Positions 1 through 10,890 of a DNA stretch of 64,000 bases are shown piece by piece. Source of the stretch: Cristatella mucedo (Eukaryota > Bryozoa > Phylactolaemata > Cristatellidae). The stretch spans positions 6,922,001 to 6,986,000 of the forward strand of contig WPIO01000011.1 in the NCBI GenBank assembly GCA_009760855.2, given 5' to 3'. Below the pieces are notes generated by a model, which did not search any database, was not told the origin of the DNA, and saw nothing but the letters and a program-made list of their open reading frames with translations. Within the stretch, counting starts at the first letter, position 1; each line of letters starts with the position of its first letter. The translations under genes and the position numbers were made by a program.

Positions 1-1899
1 CGTGGCCGAGAACACGCCCTTTGCCAACTCACCCGGCGATGTTTACTACGGCGACCAACCCCGTAGTGTAATGTTTAGTAGCCCTCTCCAATTTGCAGCT
101 GGGTGGAGGCCGTGCCTCGAGTTGTGGCCCACGAAGTATGCGATAGGACCGGTTTCGGAACCCCAGCGCTCGCTTCGATGGCCGCTCGGACTTCCGGAGC
201 ACGACTCTTGACTCGGCTGGATTGGCAGGTGGCCTGAAGGGCCTGTGGTGCCTGGAGTGATGCCTGAGGGGGCCAGAGAGTGCAGGCGGCTCTCTAGCTT
301 CGCTCGAGGACCCGATCGGGGAGGGCTCTGCGCGTGCGGCGGCAGGCTGTACACGAATATATTTAGCGTACGGTGTCCGGACTTAATACATCGTACAACT
401 CAAACGGTGCTGCAGTGTGCCCGAGTGAAGACTGAACGCAAGCTAATATCGGCTTGCTATGAAAGAATACTCACTCATCCATCTTCACTTACTGCAAAGA
501 CTGGTCGAGTACTCGAGTGTGCGTTTGCCGCCGACGTCAAGCGCATCATACACACTCTTTCGTGAGCATGAACCTTCAGGAAGCCGGACCAAAGAAGCAG
601 CGTGCATTTAGTATCCGCGTTGTCTGTATCACATCATTGAAAACAGAAAGCTTCGTGAAGCTTATTTTTAGGCATAGGGTGAGTCGCAGTTATAAAATGC
701 CGGGCTGGGCTGCTAGGCTAGCCTTAGGGAGCCATTTGCACAAAAATGCCTGCAAAATGGAGCTAAATTGTGAGAAAACTTGAAACGCCGGGTTTAGTAA
801 TGAGGAATCAAAAACTCAGCTCCTCACAGCTTACTTTTTAAATGGAAAGTGTATCACGATTCAAAAGCGCTGGGATCGATCTTTAGAGGTCATTTGCACG
901 AGAATGCGAATTTCCATTGAATTGTCCGGGAAAACGCGAAACACCACTGCCTGTAACATGGAGACTATTTGCAGAAGAACGCACAACGGCTGTTTGTAAG
1001 AAATTCTACGAGTAAACTCGAAACGCAACTTTTTATATTTATTATGGAGCTGAAATTATAGCTTTACGCGTGATTTTGAAAATGGCAAGCGGATCGCACG
1101 TCGAAAGCGTCGAGCCTCTGGCTGAGCCAATGCTTTAGAAGTCTTGAGTCACGACGCTCTCAGTGCCAATGCATGAGAGCGTCGTGCACAGTTGCATGCA
1201 TGCAATATTTTGGTCTACTAGCAACACCCCGTTGTCTCAAATATGGTACTGAGACCAAAGCTTAAATTAAAAATGGCAGATGGATCGCAGTTCAAAAGTG
1301 CCGGGCCTCTGACTGGGCCAGTTGTTTGGGGGCTAGTTAGCATTAAAGTGTTTAGTAAGTCATTGATCTCATGGATGATCCTGAAAGCTCCATTACTGAC
1401 CTCGGAAAATTGGGTAGCCGCCTTACAAACAACTACTCGTCGCATCGGCTAATCCAATACTAAGGCAATGAAATAAAAAGTCTATAGAAAGATATTTTAA
1501 TGATTCGTCTTTATCTCTAGCATGTTGCCAGTAGCTAAGTGACGACTAGAGTACCATGGGCATATACTGAACAAAGAAATACACGAATAAGCAAGAATGA
1601 TAAAAATAGCAGAATATTAAAAGAAATATAAAAATGTAACGGCATGAAAAGCACCATTCGTAGGCCATGCGATGAGAAAGTTAAAGCACTACTCATGCAG
1701 GTGAAGCTCATTAATGTTTCTACAAATATTGATACTAACTATTATAATGGGTTTGTGGTGGCTTGTGATGTGATATGTGCATGCGAAAGCCCTAGTCACA
1801 AAAGCTAGGAAGCAACTGGGGTGTCCACATTTCTCGAGAGACTACAAGGCATAACCACATGGTCTGACATCCCGACTTACCTTGGGTAAACAACATAGT
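1..1899. other. Intergenic region 3' of SGSH, degenerate repeats
   Basis: No gene could be supported here. Open frames at the left edge are short and resemble nothing I recognise. From about 560 to 1340 the sequence holds several degenerate copies of a motif family built around 'aaaatgg', 'gatcgcagttcaaaagtgcc' and 'gaaaactcgaaacgc', suggesting an old tandem or transposon-derived repeat. A perfect 13-bp inverted repeat lies at 1150-1186. The 3' untranslated region of SGSH must run leftwards from 1899, but I see no convincing close polyadenylation signal. Confidence 0.5.
1150..1186. repeat. Perfect 13-bp inverted repeat (hairpin)
   Basis: The left arm cacgacgctctca (1150-1162) and right arm tgagagcgtcgtg (1174-1186) are exact reverse complements around an 11-nt loop. 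It could fold as a cruciform or RNA hairpin, or be a terminal part of a small DNA transposon. No function is implied by the context. Confidence 0.8.
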
Positions 1900-4800
1900 C
1901 TACAGGAGTCCATTAAAAAGAGGCAAGCATGTCGGTTGTGATGCATAGCTTCCAACGTTCTGCAAAACACCGTAAGGGGCACAGATCCACGGATCGCTGG
2001 TAACATTTTGCCAGCGGTTTAACAGAGCTCGAAGGATATCAGCCACAGGTTTGTACTCAACAATCGTTGCCAGGTTGTTTGTTTCTTTTGGGTCACTAGC
2101 CAAGTCAAAAAGCTCCCACGGATCGCGATAATAATAGGTAGTCAGATTTTTGTACCAATTCAGTGGCAACGACTCTCGCGTTCGGAGCAGCATGTCTTGA
2201 AATGTTGGCGACACATCGAAATCTTGATCGATGGGAAAAGGCATGCGGTAGTTGATGTTCTGGATGAGCTTGAAACGGTGCGTGCGCACGGCCCTCATCG
2301 GATAATACATGGTGACCTCGTGCAGACTCTGACTGGCATATACGACCTCCGAGGGCTCCACCGGCCAGCCACTGCCACCTTCTGCATGCGCACTATCCAA
2401 CGGCTGCTGTGCCATCAGAAGGCTCGGCGAGGCCGCGCCTGCGGCGGCAGCAGCAGCAGAGCTGCCCTCAGCATCAAGCAACGGCAGCAGTGATCGCCCG
2501 GTGAGGGTCACTGGAGGACCTTTGCCGAAAATACTGTATTTTGGATAGGCTACACCGAACCAGTCAAGCACCGTGGGGACAATGTCGGCGTGGCTCGCCA
2601 GTGCATCGGTCTCACTTCCCCAGCCCGTTTTGTGCTCTGGGGAGGACACCAGCAGCGGCTCGACAATGCCAGGATCGTACAGGTTGGTGCGACCGACCGG
2701 AAATGGTGGCCCGTTGTCGGAGCTGTAGATGACCAGAGTGTCGTCAGCATGGCCGGCGGCAGCTAGCTCTGTCATTATCAAGCCGATGCCTGCACGAATA
2801 ATCAGCAGCGCCCTATGGCAAGCCGTCCTACAGGAAAATGCCACTTCCGGAATTTTGTTAACGAGGGCCAGCACGGCAGCGCCGAGTACCCAGGTACAAG
2901 AGAGCATCTACACATCTGTGGGCCTTTGCCGGAGCGAGCGAGCAACAGATTCGTATGCAATATGCATATAAGGTCCCACAGAGCCTCTCAGTGTGCACAG
3001 GGCAGGGTGTGGGTCATGTCTAAGCAGGCTTTCAATGCGAACTGAATGGGGCGATGTCCCCGAGCAGAGGCAGACAGAGACACCGATGCTATTTGCAGCA
3101 ACGTTTACTCTAACTGGCCAAAAGGCAGCAATCAGGCGACAGCTCTCCATTGCATGCAGCAAAAAGTCGACAGAGAAAAGGGCACTATTAAGCAAACCAA
3201 GGTTAAATGTGCCGGCCCCAGCAGAGATGCCAGAATTTGACCGTGACTTTCGCAGGCTAGCACAGCCGCTGCCTGCTACTAGCAGCGAAAGTTGTGTGGC
3301 ATAGCTCTGCTACAAAATTATGCTACAGTCAAAATGCATGCTCACTGACAAGCCAGCTGTGATTTCTGGCAGCTAAGTGCAACTGCCGAGCATACATGCA
3401 AAATACGAGCAAAATGCACCAACTGGACTTCAATGCTGCCGGCTAGACAACCCTGCAGGTCCCGAGCTACTCGGCCATATTAGATCTCGCCTCCTTCAAA
3501 GCAACCTCGAGTCTTTCGACTGCCGTCACAAACTTTGATACTACTACAGTCTGCATCACGTCTGTTGATTAGCAAGACTGGCAGACTCGTGTCAGGGGAT
3601 TCAGGTACATTAACACATTAAAGGGGGGTCAAACGGATACCAAATGGCTGGCTGGCATGTGATCACGTGACCGAGTGACTACGAGATCAGTAACTACTTC
3701 AAGCAGATGGCCAAAGAATAGCACGAGTCAACAGGAAGCAAGCATAGGACAGCATGAATCATGCAGCCAGCTGTGCCTATCCTCCAAATGGGGGGAGGAG
3801 GCCTCAAACGTCTACACCCACGGCAAAGCAGCCCCATGCCTAGATTGCCAGCCAGCTACCGGTAGCAAACTGCACCTAAAGTGGACCAACGGGTCGTGAC
3901 TCCACCCCTCCCCACCCCACCCCCTGCCACTGCCACCGGAAGAATCTTCCTTGGCTTAATCCTGGGTACGCCTCTTCTCGAAAATGCTTTGGGCCGAGCA
4001 GGTGCTTTCCTATCTCCCCGCCCCCTAGCCCACTGAACTGCACTCCAGCAGGCCACACCAACATGACATTGGCAGAACTGCTGTGGCAGCTGCCACACTG
4101 CAATGCACTGTTGTCCACCCACGTTTTGCCTGCATTCCATAGTACAGCCGCTGACACTTCCGGTACAGCTGATAAGTAAAAGGCACTGCATAACCTTTTG
4201 GTAGGAGCCTCAAGCTCAGACCAAAGCTCGGACCAACCGTACCGAAAAAAAGGCTACTAGTTTTAGTCTCCGGCTCACCAGTCGTGTATCAAGGGATCCC
4301 ACATGAACGGTCTTGGACTAAAAAAAAGATGCACGTGCCTCCATGCACCCTTTAATTTACGCAGACTTCGTACGTACACAGACTTTGTATGTACGCAGCT
4401 GCGCAGCTCGTACGTACTTCAACGTACGCAGACTCAGCTACAAAGGCCGATGGACCGGGCCTATGCGTATGGGCACTGCTGCAACTAATCGAACAAAGCT
4501 GCAGCGAGCAGCTACCTTTGGTCCCTCTCAACCGGACGGTTGCACCAGGAAAGTGCACAAAGTCACACACATGGTCGATGGTGGCAGCTCAGACGGTTGA
4601 TGCTTTAATTTGCCTTGTCTGAGCACATTACGATCAAATTGAAGTAATTCCTGGTCTGGCGACGGTTGGCACAAAAAGAAACTAATTATTCCGAGTATTT
4701 ACAACAGATGGGCAAATTTCGATCTGGGGACATTGTCGAGAGACTCTCGGTTAGCTCAACTGGCGCTATTGACCACGAAAGGTACAAATGAGTCACTCAG

Positions 4801-6415
4801 ACTAGGGTGTAGCATCCAACGACCGGCTGCAGTATATACTTCACCACAAGCAGGTAGAATCTGATTCGAGAATCCTCGCTACAGCTAGCCAATCGCTCGT
4901 CGGGTGAACCAAATAAGAGTGATGGCAGCAGAGGCTGACTGAAGTTGACTCAACATCGCCCGAGGATCACGTGGAGGATCAAGTGGAGGATCAAGTGGAG
5001 GATCGATTGCGATCGATGGATTGATCCTCTTGCCACCAATGGGGCGAGCGGTATGCACATCCGATGCAGCACATCCGATGCAGCACATCCAGGGGCAGTC
5101 GGATACGACATAGGCTCTTGGCAGCAGACTTTCGAAGGCTCCCTACCTAAGCGTAGCACCACTGACCTCATCGCCTTCCACGGCCACACAGCCACCACTG
5201 CACTCTTCCTTGGCTGTCCACAAGCATGCCTTTCCAGTTAGCGAAGATTGGCAAACCACAATAATCATGTTAATAATAAGAATAATACATTTGCATAGTG
5301 CCATCAGAGAACTCTCATCTCTTTCTAGGCACTTTACACATGCTGCAAAGAAAGCCTGATCATATGTTTAGCACTAGACGATGTCAGCAGGTGGAGCCAC
5401 TAGGTCGGCTGCACTCCATCATTGCCAGAGCACAGCTCGCAGCACGAACGGTCACCGAGCACCACTGGCCAACCACCTAAACCTAAATCAACTAACCCTA
5501 AACCCAGCCACCGGACCAAGCGGTCAGTAGCGTGCAGCTCTCACCCTGATCGAGGCGGCTGATCGTCGTGTACTGGGCGGCTATGTCGGCTCGTGCGGCC
5601 GGCGTGTCGGGAACGTAGTACGGGACGACGACTTCGGCCGGGTCGTAGGTCTGCGGCTTCCAGTCGGGGATGAGGCCCGTCGCGGGCGACGAGCCGTCGC
5701 CGAACCGCTCGCAGAACGAGCCGTACTGCGGGTCGGTGTGCGTGCACCGGTGCGGGTCGTGAAACGCCACGTACAGGAAAAACCGCTCCGACGACGAAGT
5801 GCCGTTCGGCTTGCCGACGGCCTCGAGGAACTGACGCACGAGCAGCTTGATGAGCGTGATGTTTCGTCCGACCTGGTTGACACTATGCGTCTCCTCGGTG
5901 GCCTCGAAGTCGAACGAGTACACCGAGTCGGGCGCCACGTTCTTCTTGCCGATGATGCCCGTGCGCACGCCGCTAGCGTGCAGCACGCCCGGCAGGCTGC
6001 GCACGCCGGCGAACGAGTGGAAGTTGTGCTCGTCCTGACTGAGGCCGTACGCGCCGCTCTGGTGCTGCGGCAGACCGGTCAGCAGGACGGAGCGGCTGGG
6101 GCTGCAGCTGCTCGCCGACGCGAACGCGCTTCGGAACACGACGCTGCGCCGAGCGAGCGCGTTAAGGTTCGGCGTCAGGCAGACGGTGTTGTTGTACACC
6201 TGCGTCTCGAGGCCGGCATCGTCGGCGAGTATCAGCACGACGTTGGACCGTCGGGCTGCGCTGGCTGCACGAGCTGTTGAGGCTGCAGTCGGCGGATGGA
6301 TGCAGAGCAGAAGCAACAGCAGCAGCAGCAGCTCGGCTGTCGTGGCCGCCGCCGCCACAGTAGTGGTGGCTCGACGGTGAGCCGGTCGGCTTCGGCAGCT
6401 CGCACGTGCAGCCAT
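1900..6415 (-). CDS. SGSH: N-sulfoglucosamine sulfohydrolase (sulfamidase)
   Basis: Lysosomal sulfamidase that removes N-linked sulfate from terminal glucosamine in heparan sulfate breakdown. There are two coding exons: 6415-5545, ending at donor gtgaga, and 2789-1900, following a tgcag acceptor, joined in phase 1 with stop TAG. The product is 586 residues against about 502 in human. An N-terminal leader contains a run of leucines (about residues 29-37), consistent with a signal peptide. The sulfatase signature CSPSR is present with Cys104 as the residue converted to formylglycine. Metal ligands correspond to Asp65-Asp66 (LADDAG) and Asp315-Asn316 (SSDNG). The run TNLYDPG and the block SPTFQDML are strongly human-like. 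Residues about 399-437 are a lineage-specific alanine-rich insert. The start was chosen as the only ATG placing a signal peptide before the conserved NVVLILADD strand. The 2.76-kb intron contains no missing conserved segment. The reading frame is intact. Confidence 0.95.
2790..5544 (-). other. SGSH intron
   Basis: Single intron between the two SGSH coding exons, with a GT donor at 5544-5543 and an AG acceptor at 2791-2790. It holds short tandem motifs: a 12-mer around 'aagtggaggatc' repeated at about 4970-5005, and three copies of 'gcacatccgatgca'-like sequence at about 5054-5090. It also holds a LINE-tail fragment at 5266-5350. No other gene was seen. Confidence 0.85.
5266..5350 (-). mobile_element. 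LINE family 1 3'-tail fragment
   Basis: The plus strand reads an (AAT)n-like start followed by 'gccatcagagaactctcatc' and 'tctaggcactttacacatgc'. This is the complement of the family-1 LINE 3' tail seen better preserved at 54842 and 43157. It lies inside the SGSH intron. Confidence 0.65.
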
Positions 6416-6795
6416 TCAGCCCTCCGGCGGGGCGAGGCGACGGTCGCTCGAGAAGTCTGATCTGACAAGCAACGATGCGACGCCACCGGTGGCCACTCCC
6501 TGAAACGGAGTGGGACACACTGGCTTGACGTCACATCCTGGTCTGCAACGCTCGGCCACACGGACTCGAGCCACTCGAGCCACACGCCATCGCGATCGCG
6601 GGAGGCATCTTGCGAGTAGGCACGAACAAACCAGCGGGGGCGGGGCAACTCGGAAAACGCTGCGAGTGCAGAAACGAGCCGAGTCGCATGCCAGCCTAGA
6701 TGGTCGTCTTCCAACAACTCTGACCAGTGGTGATGGTGAGTGCGAATCAGGGAGCATTTTTTTATATATTATATATAGGAGCAGTGGTGATACAG

Positions 6796-6945
6796 CCGAG
6801 CTGGGTTCGGTCCAGCGGTTAAGGCACTCTCGCCCCGGGGACCGAGGTCAGGCTGAGGTCGTGGGATCCTCGAGCCCCGAGAGGCATGTGTGTGAAGCGC
6901 CTGAATAGAGATCAAGTTCTCTTGGGGGCGCTATACAAATGAACT
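6796..6945 (+). mobile_element. tRNA-derived SINE, family A
   Basis: It starts with 'ccgagctgggttcggtccag' and 'cggttaaggc' (tRNA-like A box region). A degenerate B-box region around 'gaggtcgtgg' follows, and it ends with 'agagatcaagttctcttggg' and 'gcgctatacaaatgaa'. Other copies lie at 8937, 22003, 46440, 46806, 47948 and 51150. It sits upstream of the SGSH start, in the divergent interval. Confidence 0.8.
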
Positions 6946-8085
6946 AAATGTTTTAAAGATGGAAGTATGACAGAAGCAGGTATGAAGCAAGACTCGCCGT
7001 AGCAGAGCAAGGCAGCAATTGTTAACTTAATATAACTAGTCCACGTCGTTAATGCAGACTGGTCTATTCCATAGTCACAGAGAAAGCACGTTGGCACAAT
7101 GTCAGCCACTTCGAAGCCCCAAGTACAAGTGACTGATCATCTCTTGAATTGAGCCTTTTATACCGTCTAAACCATAGATTACGATACATCCATTTCCCAA
7201 CCATTATAAATCAGGAACCGCCAGCAATCTCCAGATCTGCCCCAACCTAAACGCCTAGGCACGCACACGTTTCCGCGCCGTCCTCGCCGGGGCAACCCGC
7301 GAATACTAGCTGTCCGCTACCCTGCCTAACTACGCATGTCTTGCGGGTCGGTCTATCGTCAGCAAAAAGCGTCCGGAACAAAGCAGCTATGCAGCAGCCG
7401 CTACCGTAAAACAGCGCAGCAGCGCAGCGATGCCAAGGCCCGAGAGTTACCCTAGCTCGAACCGCGAGCGCACGCGTGCCGGCGGCTGGACGAGCAGAAG
7501 TCAGCTAAGATCACGTGGCTGCATCGGTCGAGCGAGCGAGCGAGCGAGCTCTCGGGCGTTCTGTGCACGACAGACGAGCGGAAAGCACGCAGTACGGAAC
7601 GCCGCAACGGACGGAGCCCGCGGATGCAGAGGCGGCGCCTTCGCCGCCGCTGCAAACGCCAGTGTCGGGCGCGCAATCCCCCCTCCCCGGCGCTGACACT
7701 CGTACCGCGAAAGCTGCAGCCGGCTCTACTTCCTGTCCGCGTTCGGCGGCCCGAGACGTCAGGCGAGACGCCGAAACGAGGCGTCGCGGGGAGCCCGACG
7801 GATACGCAAAGCGGAAGCGCGGCCCGAGGGACGCTGCAATACGACCTCGACGAACAGTAGTGGCCGCCGAAGGCTAGCCGCGAGCGCGTTTGCGCTTCGC
7901 ACGCGAGTCTTTCTTGAGGAGTTCTCTCGCTTCTGGACCGCATCCTTCCAGATAGAGGGGTCTCAGAGATTTCCGACTGCTCAGTGTGCCGGGCCAGCCG
8001 GCTGCCCTGAGCGCGCACCGGGCCGTCGCCTACTTTTGCTACCGCGGCGACGCGCTTTGCGCCCAACACGAGCGGCGAGCGTCTC

Positions 8086-8225
8086 TGGAGTGAATATAAT
8101 GTAATGTAGTTTAATCTAATGTATCTCCGTCTGACTCCACAAAGACTATGTGGGTGTTACGCAGGAGAGTTTTGTATAGCGCACTCACAGCCTAAGCGGC
8201 TTTCGGTACGCATTCGGTAGTCGAC
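8086..8225 (-). mobile_element. LINE family 2 3'-end fragment
   Basis: It shares with 37496-37622 the segments 'aatgtatctcc', 'aggagagttttgtatagcgc', 'actcacagcct' and 'gcattcggtag' in the same order. At the second site this sequence is the 3' end of the near-complete family-2 LINE on the minus strand, so this is read as a detached tail of the same family. Confidence 0.6.
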
Positions 8226-8761
8226 GGACTCGATAAGAGTGCGCGCGCTTTGGCACCGGAATGGGGTAACGCCTTGTTCGCCGATCCGGTCGCGCGGTGG
8301 ACCTGACAGAGAGCAACCGCTGGGTGAGCTTCGCGGGTCGTCGAGCGGTCTCAGGACGTAGAACCCGAGTAGGGGTAAACCTAAGTGGCTCGTTATTTAT
8401 AGTCGAGCCGTGAGCTAGAGCCGCTGTCGGAAATTGGGGGCCGGGCACGTGTGCAGCTCGCTTCAGTTGCCTCGAATGCTTCTGTCAGTTCCGTCGCATT
8501 TTCCCGATCTCGCGTATCCACGCACTCGACGAGTTCTCGCACTCGACGAGTTCTCGCGCTCGCCCCTGCTGGCTCGACTCGCCCGTCGGCCATTTGTCCG
8601 CGATCGGGTTCCCCCGCCCCTCTCTCTGGTCTGCTCCTCACCCCTACTCACTTGCGCCAGCCTGCTACACAGCCGACCTGCTTGCTCCTCGCGGGGCGCT
8701 CTCGCACCTGCACACCCGCCGCTGCTGCTGCCGCCGGTCGTCTGCACCGCGCCGCTCCCAG

Positions 8762-8935
8762 CGCTAAACTGAAATCTTTCGGCGATCGGGCCTTCAGTTC
8801 GTTTGCAGCGAAAATTCGGAACTCGCTTCCGGCTATTGTCATCGCCTGCAATGACTTTGCTTTATTTGATCATCAGCAGAAGAGGCATCTCCTTCGAGTA
8901 GCTTTCTCTGCCACCATGAACTCGCCTTCTTCGTT
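8762..8935 (+). mobile_element. LINE family 1 C-terminal coding fragment
   Basis: The plus-strand frame reads LKSFGDRAFSSF followed by NSLP. This matches the extreme C-terminus of the family-1 LINE protein (LKSFGDRAFSSYAPKAWNSL at 55012-55683, minus). It is cut off and followed at once by a reversed SINE. Confidence 0.75.
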
Positions 8936-8936
8936 T

Positions 8937-9094
8937 AATAAATAAATATAATTCACACGCATAGCGCCCCAAGAGAACTTCATCTCTTCATCAGGCGCTT
9001 CACGTGTGCCTCGGGGCTCGAGCCCACGACCTCAGCCAGACCTTGGTCCCCGGGGCGAGAGCGCCTTAACCGCTGGACCGAACCCAGCAAGGCG
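8937..9094 (-). mobile_element. tRNA-derived SINE, family A
   Basis: Reverse orientation of the family-A SINE. On the plus strand the tail complement 'catagcgccccaagagaact' comes first, then 'gctcgagcccacgacctcag' (B-box side), and 'ccttaaccgctggaccgaac' (A-box side) comes last. Confidence 0.8.
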
Positions 9095-9984
9095 ATCTCG
9101 CACGCTGCTCTCCCTTAGCTTCGCACGATTCCGTGCGAAGCTACTAGCCGCAGGTCCTATTTACCCGCGGCCCTCACTATCTTCTCGTGCGCTTCCTCGT
9201 GCTGATCTAAGCACGGTACGTGCGTACTTTTACTCGCTTGCCAAAGCACGATACCTACCCCGTGTCGTTAATCCCTGGGTTATTGCTTCTCTTGCAGTGA
9301 GTTGCAAAGCGCCTGGATCGAGCGTGTAGTTCTGTTGTGGCGCTATGCAAACGATCCGCCTTCCATTACTACGGGCACGGAGAATCGGCTCGAGCTGACG
9401 AATTCTCAGAGAGATTTCGGCGCTCCAACTGCTCCGCGGTGCGGTAACGGAGGCAGATTTCTGATTTCTGCCCGTCCGGCGTGTGCAGGGCGAAAAGTAA
9501 TTTGTTACAGCGGTGCGAAGTAGAGAAACGCGGCAAAAGCAAGGACGTCTTGAAATCGGGTCACTCGATTAAGAGACTCGCGAAAAGTCGAGTCGCTCGT
9601 CGCAATCGACGCCAGCCGGCGCGAAGCTAGGACGCGGCGCAGCCTGGAGAGGCGGCGTCGCTGCATTGCTCTGGCTTCTCGACGCAGCCGCTGGCTTGGG
9701 CGGCCGGCGGAGAATGAGAAGAAAATGGCGTGCGGCCGCGAAACGGCGGGCGAGAGGACGGAACGACCTCGCTCGCTCGCGTGCGCGTTCGAAGCTTGTG
9801 GCGGCGGCGCCGGCCGTCGGAGCGTGCGATCGTCCAACGAACGAGCGGCCGCAGCGCTGCGGCCTCCAGCGACGCGGTCAGGGCGGTGCGGCCCCGCTCG
9901 CGATCGATCGATCGATCCGCGAAAATCATGAGGTCGACGGCGGCGCGAACGCTCTGAGCTCGTCTCATCGGCGCTCCGGCTTAC

Positions 9985-10064
9985 GCTGCCCCCCTCGCTC
10001 GAGTGCTGCCCCCCTCGCTCGAGCGCTGCCCCCCTCGCTCGAGCGCTGCCCCCCTCGCTCGAGC
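9985..10064 (+). repeat. 20-bp tandem repeat, four copies
   Basis: Four contiguous 20-bp units of gctgcccccctcgctcgagy. The first ends in t and the other three in c; otherwise they are identical. It lies in the CpG-rich block upstream of the cysteine-rich gene. Confidence 0.9.
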
Positions 10065-10598
10065 GCCCGAGTCGCTCGACGCGCGGCTAGATTGCCGCCA
10101 GCGGCAGCAGCAGCTGCAGCAGCGCGCGCCCGCCCGCCCGCCCCTCCCCCGTGAGAAAGCGGAAGCGCGTAATTGCCGCGGTGACGACGACGACTCGCGA
10201 AACGCGCGACGGATTATGGCTCGCTCGAGTTTACATTATTCGCTCGGCTATCGGAGCCGCCGGCGAAGCGAAGCGAGTCGTCGCGCTGGAGAAAAGCAGG
10301 ATACGCGGCCGGAGAGACGCGGCGACGATAAGAAGATAGGTGCGTCGAACTGGCAGGACGCCGGCGGCGGAGCGAACGGCCAGCCCGCCCGGCCCCCTCC
10401 CCACACGTTAGCCGGCCCACTCAGCAAAGCGGACTGGACGCGGCCGTCGAAAATGTTCAACGCTCGTCGGCGCGACTGCCGGGCCAGCTTTCCCTGCGAT
10501 GGCCCGCCTGGCGACGTCGTCCGTCAGAGCCGCGATCAGCTGCGACTCATAGTTCGTCTGAAGCGACGGCTTACGCACTCTTCCTGGTGTGAAGGGGA

Positions 10599-10605
10599 TA
10601 TATAA
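10599..10605 (+). promoter_or_regulatory. Possible TATA box
   Basis: TATATAA in otherwise GC-rich DNA, 286 bp upstream of the ATG at 10891 and on the same strand. It could be the core promoter of the cysteine-rich gene with a roughly 250-nt leader. A chance AT-rich patch cannot be excluded. Confidence 0.3.
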
Positions 10606-10890
10606 TGGCGCATCGACTGCTCGGTCGGCGGGTGAAGGAAGGGGCGCTCTCACGCTTCGAGGCGCAGCAGAGATCAGGCTAGAGGGGCGGTGGGGCGGGG
10701 GCGGCACTCGGCTGCCCGTATCTCGCGTCTCGTTATCTGAAGCGGCCAATGGCGTCGAGCGCCGTAGCGGGCAACTGCGACAGGCCACCACCGCCGCCGC
10801 CGGCGCTCCTTCTCGAGGGGCGGGGCGGCTTTTCTTAGCAGCTGGGAGCGGCTGCGAGGCGCCGCATTCGCCGCGCTTCTCGTCAACGCC

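Larger units (their letters stand above)
7300..10890. other. CpG-rich block without a supported gene (left half)
   Basis: Very GC- and CpG-rich DNA begins at about 7300 and continues through the gene at 10891-13812. Long overlapping open frames occur on both strands, but their composition (runs of Arg, Ala, Ser, Pro in several frames at once) is what stop-poor GC-rich DNA gives, and none shows a conserved motif. It probably acts as a CpG-island promoter region for the plus-strand gene. LINE fragments lie at about 8086-8225 and 8762-8935, a SINE at 8937-9094 and a 20-bp tandem repeat at 9985-10064. Confidence 0.5.

Noticed and set aside
7120-7330. Possible LTR pair with 14790-14950 (shared 'accatagat' and 'taccctgcc' words)
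   Set aside because: The similarity is short and patchy, no primer-binding site or retroviral genes lie between, and a host-like gene occupies the interval.
7430-8950. Long overlapping open frames on both strands in the CpG-rich block
   Set aside because: Several frames are open at once, with Arg/Ser/Ala/Pro-rich products and no conserved motif or splice support; this is expected of stop-poor GC-rich DNA.
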